Source of the DNA: Roseburia inulinivorans DSM 16841
GTDB lineage: Bacteria > Bacillota > Clostridia > Lachnospirales > Lachnospiraceae
Assembly: GCF_000174195.1 (NCBI RefSeq)
Contig: NZ_ACFY01000153.1
Location: 1-34,278, forward strand
DNA: 34,278 bases
Direction: 5' to 3'
Under the pieces are notes generated by a model. It did no database searches, was not told the origin of the DNA, and worked only from the letters and a program-made list of their open reading frames with translations. The first letter of the stretch is position 1. Each line of letters starts with the position of its first letter. The translations under genes were made by a program, and so were the position numbers. Below, piece by piece: positions 18,729 through 26,817 of the stretch.

Positions 18729-19879
18729 CTATGAAATTCTTTTATCCATAGTTGAATAAATTCTTTCCATAGTTCTAACTGTTTCTTCTGTACTAAATTG
18801 AATTACTGACTCTCTGCAATAATCCGCTAGTTTTTTTCTATATTCAACATTTGAATAAACTTTATCGATAGCTGTCACAAATGCATCCTGATCAAATGCC
18901 TCGCATATCAATCCATTTTTATCATTCTGCAAATATTCTCTTGTTCCTCTGTTATCTGCAACAATGAGTGGCACTCCACATGCAAGCGCCTCTATTGCGG
19001 CAATCCCCAACCCCTCACGGATAGAAGGGAACGCAAATACATCAGCGGTCTGGAGTATTTCATTCATATCTGTTCTGAAGCCAATCAATTGCACCTGCTT
19101 CTCTAATTTTTTTTCATGAATCAGTTTTCGTAATTCATCTTCATCTGGTCCATTTCCGCATATAGTATAATATATATCTTTTTTGTTTTCCACTGCAATT
19201 GCTTCAATTATAATTTTTTGATTTTTATTTTTATTCAGTTCTGCAGCTGTAACGATATGAAAAGCATTATTCGGTATTCCCAATTCTATTCTTTTCATGG
19301 AAGCCATTTCTGGCATCGGGCGAAATTTATCCAAATCTACCCCTACACCATGTATTTGCTCAACTGTTCCATTTTTTTTAATTTGAATCTGTCTTTTACA
19401 CAACAATAATCTTCTTTATTGATGGTTATAAGTGTATCCGTCCACCGTGCCAGCAGCTTTTCAACCGGATAAAATAAAATCCAATTTAAAATTGGAGCGC
19501 CTTTATAAAAATGAAGTCCATGCGCAGTGTATATAACATACGGATCTGCTTTACTGTAATGTGCGGCGATTCTTCCCGCAACGCCTCCCATCGGATTGTG
19601 ACAATGTATCGCCGTTATATTTTCTTCATCAATAATTTTAATTAACTGCTTAATTGCCCTGCAATTCATTATAATCTGTGCCGGACTTTTCTCTATATCG
19701 ATCTGATGCAGAATAATTCCCTGTTGTTTCAATTCTTTTTCATCAAAGGTATAAATCGGTTTTTTTAAATTTGATGCATAATGTATCTCATAACCCATGT
19801 TCTGCATAATTTCCACATCATTTTTTTCAAATTGTGGTAAAAATCCGCTAATCGTTGTTATGTATAATATTTTTTTCAT
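18729..19879 (-). CDS. GT4 family glycosyltransferase, frame broken in T8 run
   Basis: This is a GT-B glycosyltransferase of family GT4, about 383 residues when repaired. The N-terminal half (MKKILYITTISGFLPQF..., with HCHNPMGGVAGR and YTAHGLHFYKG) and the C-terminal half (GVGVDLDKF, ICGNGPDEDELR, FPSIREGLGIAAIEALACG, plus VADNRGTREYL) are split by an indel in the T8 run at 19372-19379. The EX7E-type donor-binding region is EGLGIAAIE. The order is as in many exopolysaccharide loci, directly after the LCP gene. It probably adds an early sugar to the carrier-linked oligosaccharide. The donor sugar cannot be told from the sequence. Confidence 0.9.
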
Positions 19880-21355
19880 CTATTCTTCATCCAACACACT
19901 TTCTATTAAGCTTTTAGCATTTTCTACATCCTGATCATTTGGAATCATAACATAGCATGTTGTTCCTGGCATAGAATATGTCGTTGTATGCTTTCCTGTT
20001 CCTGTTACTGTATAACTGTCAATTGTCCACGTAACATCATTAGATAACTTATATTTAACCAAATCGTATATCACATTAGATGGAATATCTGTCATAACAC
20101 AATCAGCAACTTCATCTAATATTTCTCCATATTTTGCTAATATACTTGGAGATGTCATTTTATTTATAACTGCTTTTATCACTTCCATCTGATTAATACC
20201 CCGCTGAACATCCCCAGCAGCAAAGGCATGTCTCTCACGTGCAAATGCTAATGCTTCTAGTCCCGAAACATGATTGTATCCTACTGTATAATGTTTTATC
20301 GGATCAACAGTAAAATCATATTCCGAGTATACATCAATTCCTCCAAGCGTATCTATTATCGCCTCAAACCCACTAAAATTCATACGCACATAATAATCAA
20401 TATTTATTCCGTATAAATTTTCTATTGCTGCCTCTGAACTTTCTACCCCATATAATCCAGCATGTGTCAATTTATCATTTGCCCCTTGATTTGGCAGATA
20501 CACATAATAATCTCTCGGTGTATTAACAAGCTGGATATGTCCCGTTTTCATATTGACAATCGCAAGAATATTTACATCGCTTCGGCTTCTCGCATTCACA
20601 GCCCCCCACATATCAATTCCACTAATATATATTACAAAAGTATCTTCATCTGATGACAGAAAATATTTTTCTTCTGTACTGTCCACATCAGTAACATCTC
20701 CACGTACTTCAACCTGAATTTCTGCAGAATATGTATATAATTCCCTTATTCTATCTGAGAAATCTTCATATCCATCCTGATCAGATATGATATCAACATA
20801 TGCACTATTCATAATAATTGCTCTTTCTGTTCCATTTAGTAATGCATCTGCCATAAACAAAATATTATTATATGCTTTATATTGAACTTCTGTTGCCACA
20901 GTACCATCAATTACTGACATAACCTGATCTGCTGCATTATCCGATTCTAAATATCCAACAGATGCCCCCTCTATATCTCTAAGTTCATTTGCATTATCAT
21001 CTGAGCTGACAAATACCGACATCTGAACCACTTCAAGTCTTGAATCCTTTGCTACATTATTTAATGTCATGTCTAATTTTCCTATTGCAATTAATCCATA
21101 AAGAAGACCTATTGTTATCAAAACAGATATTATTGACAAAAATAATTGCAGGAATGCTTCTTTTTAGTACAAAAAAAAAGTTCCAATATTTAATATCAGA
21201 ATTATAATTGTATATAATATCAAATATATTATTGGAACTACACCCATTGTAAATAATTTCACACCTAAAGCTACTGCTATGATTATTTGAAACGCAATCA
21301 GAATATAATCTATTTTTTTTATTATGCTTTGTTTTTTCTTATTTTTCTCTAACAT
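19880..21355 (-). CDS. LCP (LytR-CpsA-Psr) family glycopolymer ligase, two frame breaks
   Basis: LCP proteins transfer lipid-linked glycopolymers to peptidoglycan outside the membrane. The protein starts MLEKNKKKQ at 21355 with GGAG 5 bases upstream, and has about three membrane segments before a large extracellular part. An in-frame stop at 21164 and the wrong reading of about 10 codons disappear if the A9 run (21171-21179) and the A5 run (21138-21142) each carry an indel, giving VLKRSIPAII and then LSIISVLITIGL, about 491 residues. LCP motifs are YISGIDMWG, SRSDVNILAIV, NTPRDYYVYLP and, near residue 390, LAFARERHAFAAGDVQRGINQ with the pyrophosphate-binding arginines. It is the first gene of the locus, behind the promoter at 21409-21437, and fits attachment of the locus product to the wall. 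Confidence 0.9.
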
Positions 21356-21408
21356 TTCTCCACTCCACCAAAACTAGCTTCAATTCTTATTTCTATTAAA
21401 CTTATTTA

Positions 21409-21437
21409 ATAATACACTTACACTTATCTTATGTCAA
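21409..21437 (-). promoter_or_regulatory. Sigma-A-type promoter of the polysaccharide locus
   Basis: On the minus strand TTGACA (21432-21437) is followed after exactly 17 bases by TATTAT (21409-21414). It lies about 55 bases before the LCP start and is the only strong promoter I see for the 21-kb minus-strand gene set. Confidence 0.75.
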
Positions 21438-21836
21438 TTACACAAACTGCCATATTTCTACATTTGTTTCTTCCATATTTATGCATTTTTATAAATTTTA
21501 TTAGTTAGTTTTACTTATTTTCCATATGATTTTCTTATCCATTTATTTTTCATAGTTTCTCGCCAAAGTTCGTTTAAATTTTCATTTGTATTCACGTTTT
21601 AAACACCATTTATAATACACATGTCATTTGATTATGTCAACAGAAGAAACTTACAGTTTATTAACATACCTCTCTCATTTTTTATTCAGCTTCGCATTTA
21701 AAACGTATCTTGTACTTTCCTTTTAAACTCGCCTTTAAATTACGTTTCCATTGTGTTCTTTTTCTACGTTTTTTTCGCAAGAATATGATACAGAGAATCA
21801 CACACAATAAGAAACAAATGAGAAAGGGGAGTTTTT
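21438..21836. other. AT-rich divergent regulatory region with TTTAAA-containing repeats
   Basis: No gene is visible between the locus promoter and the XRE gene. Several TTTAAA-centred motifs occur, including an exact inverted pair ACGTTTTAAA (21594-21603) and TTTAAAACGT (21697-21706), and variants near 21571-21578 and 21723-21745. They are candidates for operator sites of the adjacent XRE regulator. No clear plus-strand promoter was found for that gene. Confidence 0.4.
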
Positions 21837-22199
21837 ATGAACCGAAAAAGAGAAGCGTATGACCGTTTAGCCGTTGGCGACCGCATTCGAAAAAAAAGAG
21901 TCCAGTTAGGGTTTTCACAGGACGAGGTTGCAGAGAGAATAGACCGTGCACCGAAATACTGTTCAGACATCGAGCGTGGCACCTGTGGAATGTCCACAGA
22001 AACAATGCTTGCGATTTCTGAGTGTCTCGACATGAGCCTTGATTATATGATGTTCGGGGAACAGACAGACGAAGAGGCAAGACGGCAGGAAAATGATGAA
22101 CTTGCAGTGATCCATATTCTCTCAGGCTGTTCAAAGCAACAGCGTGATTATGCGATCCGGCTTTTGAAATTATATATTGCATCTATGCAGATTTCGTAG
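21837..22199 (+). CDS. XRE-family HTH transcriptional regulator, 120 aa
   Basis: This is a small DNA-binding protein with a Cro/C1-type helix-turn-helix at about residues 14-70: IRKKRVQLGFSQDEVAERI, then CSDIERGTCGMSTETMLAI and LDMSLDYMMFG. The C-terminal 45 residues are acidic and then helical (RDYAIRLLKLYIASMQIS), probably for dimerisation. AAAGGGGAG lies 5 bases before the ATG. It is divergent from the polysaccharide operon, with about 400 bases of AT-rich DNA between, so control of that operon is a reasonable guess but not shown. It may be transcribed on into rqcH, which also has its own -10 box. Confidence 0.85.
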   Translation: MNRKREAYDRLAVGDRIRKKRVQLGFSQDEVAERIDRAPKYCSDIERGTCGMSTETMLAISECLDMSLDYMMFGEQTDEEARRQENDELAVIHILSGCSKQQRDYAIRLLKLYIASMQIS

Positions 22200-22206
22200 A
22201 ATCCGT

Positions 22207-22212
22207 TATAAT
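22207..22212 (+). promoter_or_regulatory. Perfect -10 box (TATAAT) before rqcH
   Basis: TATAAT lies just after the XRE stop and 56 bases before the rqcH ATG. No good -35 sits at 16-18 bases; the nearest TTGCAT (22177-22182) is 24 bases away. The promoter call is therefore tentative. Confidence 0.4.
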
Positions 22213-22267
22213 GAACCATGTGCCCGGTAATTCCAGGCAAATTTTTTTAGAATAAGAGGTGCACAAA

Positions 22268-24010
22268 ATGGCTCTTGATGGATTTGTGATTTCCAATATC
22301 GTATATGAATTAAACCAGACAATTTTAAATGCCAAGATCAGCAAGATCGCGCAGCCAGAAAACGACGAACTGCTCTTCACCTGCAAGGGAAGCAACGGGC
22401 AGTTCCGTCTTGCCATGTCCGCAAGCGCATCCCTGCCTTTTTTATATCTGACTGACCAGAATAAACCAAGCCCTATGACCGCGCCAAACTTCTGCATGGT
22501 GCTGCGCAAGCATATTGCCAATGGCAGGATCGTAAAGATTTACCAGCCGCATATGGAGCGTATCATTCACTTTGATATTGAACATCTGGATGAAATGGGC
22601 GATCTCTGCCAGAAAACCCTGATCGTAGAGCTGATGGGAAAACACAGCAATATCATTTTCTGTAACAGTGACGGAAAAATTATTGACAGCATCAAACATA
22701 TCTCATCGATGATGAGTTCCCTGCGTGAAGTACTTCCGGGACGCGACTACTGCATTCCTGCCACACAGGATGACCGTTTAAACCCGCTCGAAGTTACGGA
22801 AGAAGCCTTTATGGATATGGTTATGAAGAAACCGACCTCCATCACAAAGGCTCTCTACTCTTCTTTTACAGGCTTAAGTCCTCTGCTTGCCTCCGAAATC
22901 TGCCACCGCAGTTCCATTGACGGAGATATGTCGGTCGACTCGCTGGATGACGACGGCAAAAAGCATTTATTTAACAATCTCACCTGGATTGCAGAGGATG
23001 TGAAAAATCATACCTACAAACCAAACATTATTTTTAAAGGAAAAGAACCGATTGATTTTTCCTGCATCGAGCTCACACAGTTTTCGGACTATGATGCCAA
23101 AAATTTTGATTCCATCTCACAGGTTTTGGAGGAATATTATGCTTCCAAAAATGTGTACACAAGAATCCGTCAGAAATCCGTTGATTTGAGAAAAATCGTT
23201 TCCACTGCCTTAGACCGTAACCGCAAGAAATACCAGTTGCAGGAAAAGCAGTTGAAAGACACGGAAAAGCGGGACAAATACAAGGTATACGGCGAGTTGA
23301 TCCACACCTACGGCTATGGTTTAGAGGAAGGTGCAAAGAAGTTAGAGGCACTGAACTATTACACCAACGAGATGATCACCATTCCGCTCGACTCACAGTT
23401 AGATGCCAAGGGAAATGCGCAGAAATATTTTGACAGATATAACAAATTAAAACGTACTTATGAGGCACTCACCAAGCTGACGGAGGAGACAAAAACAGAG
23501 ATTGAACATCTCGAAAGTATCTCCACGGCTTTAGACATTGCCCTGACGGAAGACGATCTCGTACAGATCAAAGAGGAGCTGATCGAGTTTGGCTATATTA
23601 AGCGCAAAAAGACCGATAAAAAAGCCAGAATCAAGAGCAAGCCGTTCCACTACCGCTCCTCCGATGGCTATGATATTTATGTTGGGAAAAATAATTACCA
23701 GAACGATGAACTCACTTTCAAGTTTGCAACCGGAAATGACTGGTGGTTCCATGCAAAAGGAATGCCGGGTTCCCACGTCATCGTAAAATCCAACAATGAA
23801 GAATTGCCGGATCGCGTTTTCGAGGAAGCCGGAATGCTTGCCGGATATTACTCCAAAGGACGTGAAGATGAAAAAGTGGAGATTGATTATCTACAGAAAA
23901 AAAATGTCAAGAAACCAAACGGGGCCGCGCCGGGATTTGTCGTGTACTACACAAACTACTCCCTGACCATCCATCCGGATATTTCAGGGCTGACGCTGGT
24001 TTCAGATTAA
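22268..24010 (+). CDS. rqcH: RqcH, NFACT-family ribosome-associated quality control factor, 580 aa
   Basis: RqcH (earlier named FbpA/YloA, fibronectin-binding protein A) binds obstructed 50S subunits and recruits tRNA-Ala to add alanine tails that mark stalled chains for decay. The start is set at the ATG at 22268 (MALDGFVISNIVYEL), because AGAGGTG 7 bases before it is the ribosome binding site; a GTG at 22259 lies inside that site. The NFACT-N domain fills about 1-220 (ending near GLSPLLASEI), a long coiled coil runs about 280-430 (LQEKQLKDTEKR), and NFACT-R about 445-560 contains FATGNDWWFHAKGMPGSHVI. The length is normal. The frame is intact. It is followed directly by a strong terminator. 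Confidence 0.93.
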   Translation: MALDGFVISNIVYELNQTILNAKISKIAQPENDELLFTCKGSNGQFRLAMSASASLPFLYLTDQNKPSPMTAPNFCMVLRKHIANGRIVKIYQPHMERIIHFDIEHLDEMGDLCQKTLIVELMGKHSNIIFCNSDGKIIDSIKHISSMMSSLREVLPGRDYCIPATQDDRLNPLEVTEEAFMDMVMKKPTSITKALYSSFTGLSPLLASEICHRSSIDGDMSVDSLDDDGKKHLFNNLTWIAEDVKNHTYKPNIIFKGKEPIDFSCIELTQFSDYDAKNFDSISQVLEEYYASKNVYTRIRQKSVDLRKIVSTALDRNRKKYQLQEKQLKDTEKRDKYKVYGELIHTYGYGLEEGAKKLEALNYYTNEMITIPLDSQLDAKGNAQKYFDRYNKLKRTYEALTKLTEETKTEIEHLESISTALDIALTEDDLVQIKEELIEFGYIKRKKTDKKARIKSKPFHYRSSDGYDIYVGKNNYQNDELTFKFATGNDWWFHAKGMPGSHVIVKSNNEELPDRVFEEAGMLAGYYSKGREDEKVEIDYLQKKNVKKPNGAAPGFVVYYTNYSLTIHPDISGLTLVSD

Positions 24011-24052
24011 AAAAATATCGTAGGGGAGGCACAACCCCTACGATATTTTTTA
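24009..24052. terminator. Strong bidirectional terminator between rqcH and the PHP phosphatase
   Basis: A 17-bp perfect stem has arms ending ATATCGTAGGGG and CCCCTACGATAT, an 8-base loop (24027-24034), and A- and T-runs on both sides. It serves the convergent genes rqcH (+) and the PHP phosphatase (-), whose stop codon lies inside it. Confidence 0.93.
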
Positions 24053-24841
24053 TTTCCAGAATACCTTTCCTCCGAAATCTTCTGCCATTTTGATACATCC
24101 TTTATAAGATGCCAGATCATGATACTCATTCGGATCATGCGCGTCTACACCTACAATAAAATCATTTCCATTTTCCACGCCAAGTTTTACAAACCTGCGA
24201 TCTGGATAATTGCACAACTCCCGGAAACCATTCACATTAATTTCAATTGGAATCTGCTCATCTTTTAATCTGTCTGCAAGCTTTTTCATGTACTTTGTAT
24301 ACAATGCTTCATCTCCGGTGAAGTTTACGATATCCGGGTGTGCCACCATATTAAAATATCCGGTATCCAGTGCATTTGTCAGCAGATCTACATAGCTTTT
24401 CAGATGCATTTCATCCGTCCAGTTTTGCCTTACACTGATAAAACTTTCATTTTCATAGAAAAAATGCTGTGCCAAAAGCAGATAATCCATTGGATACTGT
24501 CTGATTTCTTCAATTGTCGGCTCAAAAATCCCCGGAAAATATTCCATTTCCAGTGCGAGGAAAATCGTGATATCCTCCCGATATTCTTTTTTCAATGCCT
24601 CAATGGTTTTTACATAATCTTCCAACTGTGACATTGTCATACGAATCCTTGACACATATCCATTTTTGAATAAATAAGGGGAATGGTCGGAAAAGCCGAT
24701 CACCTCAAAGCCTTCCTTAATTGCCTCCTCGACATATTCCCGTTCCTCTCCCACTGCATGCTGGCAGCGCACTGTGTGCGAATGAAAATTGCATTTTCTG
24801 TCTTTATAATCATTCATGTCAAAATCAAAATAACGTTTCAT
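24050..24841 (-). CDS. PHP-domain phosphatase, histidinol-phosphatase (HisK)-like, 263 aa
   Basis: This is a PHP-family metal-dependent phosphoesterase, closest in layout to HisK histidinol-phosphate phosphatase. Metal ligands are visible in CNFHSHTVRCQHA (His20, His22), GFSDHSP (His at about 53), ALEMEYFPG, LLAQHFF, MVAHPDIV and GVDAHDPNEYHD. The length matches HisK. AAGGAAG lies about 9 bases before the ATG. No other his gene is nearby, so the substrate may be another phosphate ester. It follows the GH105 gene by 70 bases on the same strand and may be co-transcribed with it. Confidence 0.8.
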   Translation of the reverse strand: MKRYFDFDMNDYKDRKCNFHSHTVRCQHAVGEEREYVEEAIKEGFEVIGFSDHSPYLFKNGYVSRIRMTMSQLEDYVKTIEALKKEYREDITIFLALEMEYFPGIFEPTIEEIRQYPMDYLLLAQHFFYENESFISVRQNWTDEMHLKSYVDLLTNALDTGYFNMVAHPDIVNFTGDEALYTKYMKKLADRLKDEQIPIEINVNGFRELCNYPDRRFVKLGVENGNDFIVGVDAHDPNEYHDLASYKGCIKMAEDFGGKVFWK

Positions 24842-24911
24842 TCTACTCTACTTCCTTCATACTGATTTGTCGAATGAGCAGTTTGGCAGTGACAGTGTTC
24901 AAAATGGCGTG

Positions 24912-26042
24912 CTATTTTTTCAGGCGAAGCATCTCTGTATAGGCAAGCAAAAATGGTCCGACACCTTTGGCATCGTCCTTGACAACCGGCTCCGACATAT
25001 AATAATCATAAGTACCCGGCCGTCTGTTTGCGCCCCCTAAGCCTGCAACGAGACAGATTCCATCCAGATGAAGGTTTCCGTTTTCATCCGTGGAAAGATA
25101 TTGGTCACAGATTCCATGAAAAGCCTTCTCTCCATATGCACGATAGCTTTCTGGCAAAAATCCAAGACGGACACCTTTTAAAAGTGCATATGCCATAATA
25201 GAGCTTCCACTTGTTTCGAGATAGTTTTTGTCCATGCCGCCGAAATTCACAACCTGATACCACATACCGCTCTCATCCTGATATTTTAACATAGCATCCA
25301 TGAGTTCGACAAATATTTGTTTTAATTTTTCGTAAGATTCTCCTGCAGCCGATGCGTCTGCTTTGTCTAGTGTATCAAGCAGTGCCATGGAAAACCAGCC
25401 CAGTGCGCGCAGCCAGAAGTTCTGGCTCAACCCGGTGACTTTATCGCACCAGAACATTGCTCTGGATGAATCATACGCATGATAGTATAATCCGGTCTTT
25501 GGATCTCTCATATTTTTTTCAACGTTAAAAAATTGCCGGAAAATATCGTCATAATTTTTTTTGTCATGAAAACGAGTCTCATATTCCATATAAAACGGCT
25601 GACACATATACAGCCCATCCAGCCAGACCTGATTGGGATAAATATTTTTGTGCCAGAAGTTTCCTTCTTTTGTACGTGGCATCTGTGCAACCTGACTGTA
25701 AACAAGATCAATTGCTTTTCTGTATTTTTCTTTTCCTGTCAGATCAAAAAGCTCAAACAGTGTTTTTCCCGCATTCACATTATCAATATTTAGTTCATCG
25801 ACATCGTACCCCTCAATTGTCCCATCCACATTCACTTTGCAGTCAATAAAATCGTCTGCAAATTTCAGATACTTATCCTCTTTCGTGATCGCATACATTT
25901 CCAGGATTGCTTTGATCATACAGCCATCAATGTAATTCCATGTAGATTTTAACCCCTGCATGATTTTTTCGATGTTCCAGATGGGACGATCCGGTGTACT
26001 TTTTTCCATTAGTTCCTCAATATACTTTTCGATTTGATCCAT
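24912..26042 (-). CDS. GH105 unsaturated glucuronyl/galacturonyl hydrolase (YteR/YesR-like), 376 aa
   Basis: This enzyme releases the unsaturated uronic acid from oligosaccharides left by polysaccharide lyases, for example from rhamnogalacturonan. It has the (alpha/alpha)6 barrel family pattern: WNYIDGCMIKA, NVNAGKTLFEL, QVWLDGLYMCQPF with Asp142 at the position of the YteR catalytic Asp143, FWLRALGWFSMALLD, and YLETSGSSIMAYALLKG. There is no signal peptide, so it acts in the cytoplasm on imported oligosaccharides. AAGGAGAAG precedes the ATG. Expression is likely to start at the promoter 26361-26390 under a cre-like operator, with a mobile element now lying in the leader. No transporter or lyase is adjacent in this window. 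Confidence 0.88.
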   Translation of the reverse strand: MDQIEKYIEELMEKSTPDRPIWNIEKIMQGLKSTWNYIDGCMIKAILEMYAITKEDKYLKFADDFIDCKVNVDGTIEGYDVDELNIDNVNAGKTLFELFDLTGKEKYRKAIDLVYSQVAQMPRTKEGNFWHKNIYPNQVWLDGLYMCQPFYMEYETRFHDKKNYDDIFRQFFNVEKNMRDPKTGLYYHAYDSSRAMFWCDKVTGLSQNFWLRALGWFSMALLDTLDKADASAAGESYEKLKQIFVELMDAMLKYQDESGMWYQVVNFGGMDKNYLETSGSSIMAYALLKGVRLGFLPESYRAYGEKAFHGICDQYLSTDENGNLHLDGICLVAGLGGANRRPGTYDYYMSEPVVKDDAKGVGPFLLAYTEMLRLKK

Positions 26043-26061
26043 AGTTCTTCTCCTTTTTTAA

Positions 26062-26072
26062 CCTTCTATATC
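26062..26072. repeat. 11-bp direct repeat (left), probable target-site duplication
   Basis: CCTTCTATATC recurs exactly at 26297-26307, on the other side of the 224-bp element. Deleting the element and one copy rejoins a continuous leader for the GH105 gene. Confidence 0.75.
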
Positions 26073-26296
26073 TAGGCGTTTGCGAAACTCATCTACTCTT
26101 CTTTCAATTGTTCAAAATCAACAAAAACATTCAAGACACGCTCTCGCTATGTGTCACTCGCAACGGTACTAAGAAGCCAGACACAACTTACCGTTGTATC
26201 TGCCTTCTAAGTGCCGGCGGTTCCCCAATGTCTTTCATGTCTTTTGTTAATTTTTCACAATTCAATTTAGTTTTTCATGAGTTTCGCAATTGTCTA
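26073..26296. mobile_element. 224-bp MITE-like element in the GH105 leader
   Basis: The ends are 20-bp inverted repeats: TAGGCGTTTGCGAAACTCAT (26073-26092) pairs with 26277-26296 at 17 of 20 positions, including 13 consecutive ones. Exact 11-bp direct repeats flank it. No transposase fits inside, so it would move in trans. An 11-bp duplication with 20-bp ends resembles the IS4/IS231 group, for which small non-autonomous relatives are known, but I could not match it to a named family. It lies between the GH105 promoter/operator and the GH105 start, so it is transcribed in the leader. Inside it two helices overlap as in a pseudoknot. Confidence 0.72.
26161..26212. repeat. Interleaved inverted repeats (pseudoknot-type) inside the MITE-like element
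   Basis: CAACGGTA (26161-26168) pairs with TACCGTTG (26189-26196). ACTAAGAAGCCAG (26168-26180) pairs with CTGCCTTCTAAGT (26200-26212) with two mismatches. The arms alternate, so the helices either form an H-type pseudoknot or exclude each other. Confidence 0.6.
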
Positions 26297-26307
26297 CCTT
26301 CTATATC
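26297..26307. repeat. 11-bp direct repeat (right), probable target-site duplication
   Basis: This is the second exact copy of CCTTCTATATC. It directly follows the right inverted end of the 224-bp element. Confidence 0.75.
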
Positions 26308-26345
26308 CATCATAATCAATGTTCTCCTGTTTGTAAATATATTTT

Positions 26346-26359
26346 TGTAAGCGCTTACA
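26346..26359. promoter_or_regulatory. Perfect 14-bp palindrome, cre/LacI-type operator
   Basis: TGTAAGCGCTTACA is a perfect palindrome matching the catabolite-responsive element consensus bound by CcpA and related LacI/GalR regulators. It lies just downstream of the -10 box of the GH105 promoter, over the expected transcription start, which is a repressing position. Confidence 0.78.
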
Positions 26360-26360
26360 T

Positions 26361-26390
26361 ATTTTAAAGAAATAATTGGCACTATTGCAA
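26361..26390 (-). promoter_or_regulatory. Predicted promoter of the GH105 gene
   Basis: On the minus strand TTGCAA (26385-26390) is followed after 18 bases by TAAAAT (26361-26366). A ribosome binding site AGGAG and a tiny ORF starting MMDIEG follow downstream before the inserted element. Without the insertion that ORF would end in TAA directly before the GH105 ribosome binding site. Confidence 0.6.
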
Positions 26391-26422
26391 AAAACTGCAT
26401 GTGTATTCCATATAAAAAATCA

Positions 26423-26429
26423 CATACTA
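26423..26429 (+). promoter_or_regulatory. Sigma-G/sigma-F-type -10 box for the spore gene
   Basis: CATACTA matches the -10 consensus of forespore sigma factors and lies 94 bases before the ssp ATG. A partial -35 (GCATG at 26397-26401) is a few bases too far away, so only the -10 is convincing. Confidence 0.45.
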
Positions 26430-26523
26430 TCACTGAACAGACAAAAAAGAATTTTTTGAATGTTCTTAAAAATATACCAGAGCAGAAAAAGTACCCAAAA
26501 CAGAAAAACAAAGGAGGACAACT

Positions 26524-26730
26524 ATGTCAAATCGTTCATCTAACAGAGCAGCCGTTCCAGAAGCAAAGAGTGCCTTAGACCGTTTCAAATATGAGGTAGC
26601 AGGCGAGATTGGTGTACCATTAAAAGATGGTTACAATGGTGACTTGACTTCCAGACAGAATGGTTCCGTCGGCGGCTATATGGTTAAGAAAATGATTGAA
26701 GCACAGGAACAGCAGATGTCAGGAAAATAA
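26524..26730 (+). CDS. Alpha/beta-type small acid-soluble spore protein, 68 aa
   Basis: These proteins coat and protect DNA in dormant spores and are degraded by the GPR protease at germination. The conserved segments are visible: ALDRFKYEVAGEIGV (containing the GPR cleavage region around the E-I/V-A site) and GYNGDLTSRQNGSVGGYMVK, then KMIEAQEQQ. The length is typical. AAAGGAGG lies 6 bases before the ATG. It is a single-gene unit with a forespore-type -10 upstream and a hairpin downstream. It shows that the host lineage forms spores. Confidence 0.95.
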   Translation: MSNRSSNRAAVPEAKSALDRFKYEVAGEIGVPLKDGYNGDLTSRQNGSVGGYMVKKMIEAQEQQMSGK

Positions 26731-26747
26731 AATTTCCCTGAACAAGA

Positions 26748-26785
26748 AAAGAACCTTGGATTGATATGATCCAGGGTTCTTTCTA
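26748..26785. terminator. Hairpin terminator between ssp and recG
   Basis: AAAGAACCTTGGAT and ATCCAGGGTTCTTT form a 14-bp stem with one G-U pair and a 6-base loop. The U-tract is short (TTTC) on the plus strand; on the minus strand the stem is followed by CTTGTTC. It separates convergent ssp (+) and recG (-). Confidence 0.75.
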
Positions 26786-26817
26786 CGTGTTGTATGAAGT
26801 TTTTACTGCTTCATTTG

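Noticed and set aside
166..21355. Phase variation as the cause of the many homopolymer breaks in the capsule genes
   Set aside because: The runs are mostly short, the same breaks occur in recG and other non-surface genes, and so many simultaneous off-states in one operon are unlikely.
22259..22267. GTG start for rqcH
   Set aside because: It lies inside the AGAGGTG ribosome binding site of the ATG at 22268, which begins the conserved family N-terminus.
26108..26350. 80-residue plus-strand ORF across the MITE-like element
   Set aside because: It spans the inverted repeats and flanking leader DNA, has no ribosome binding site and shows no recognisable transposase motif.
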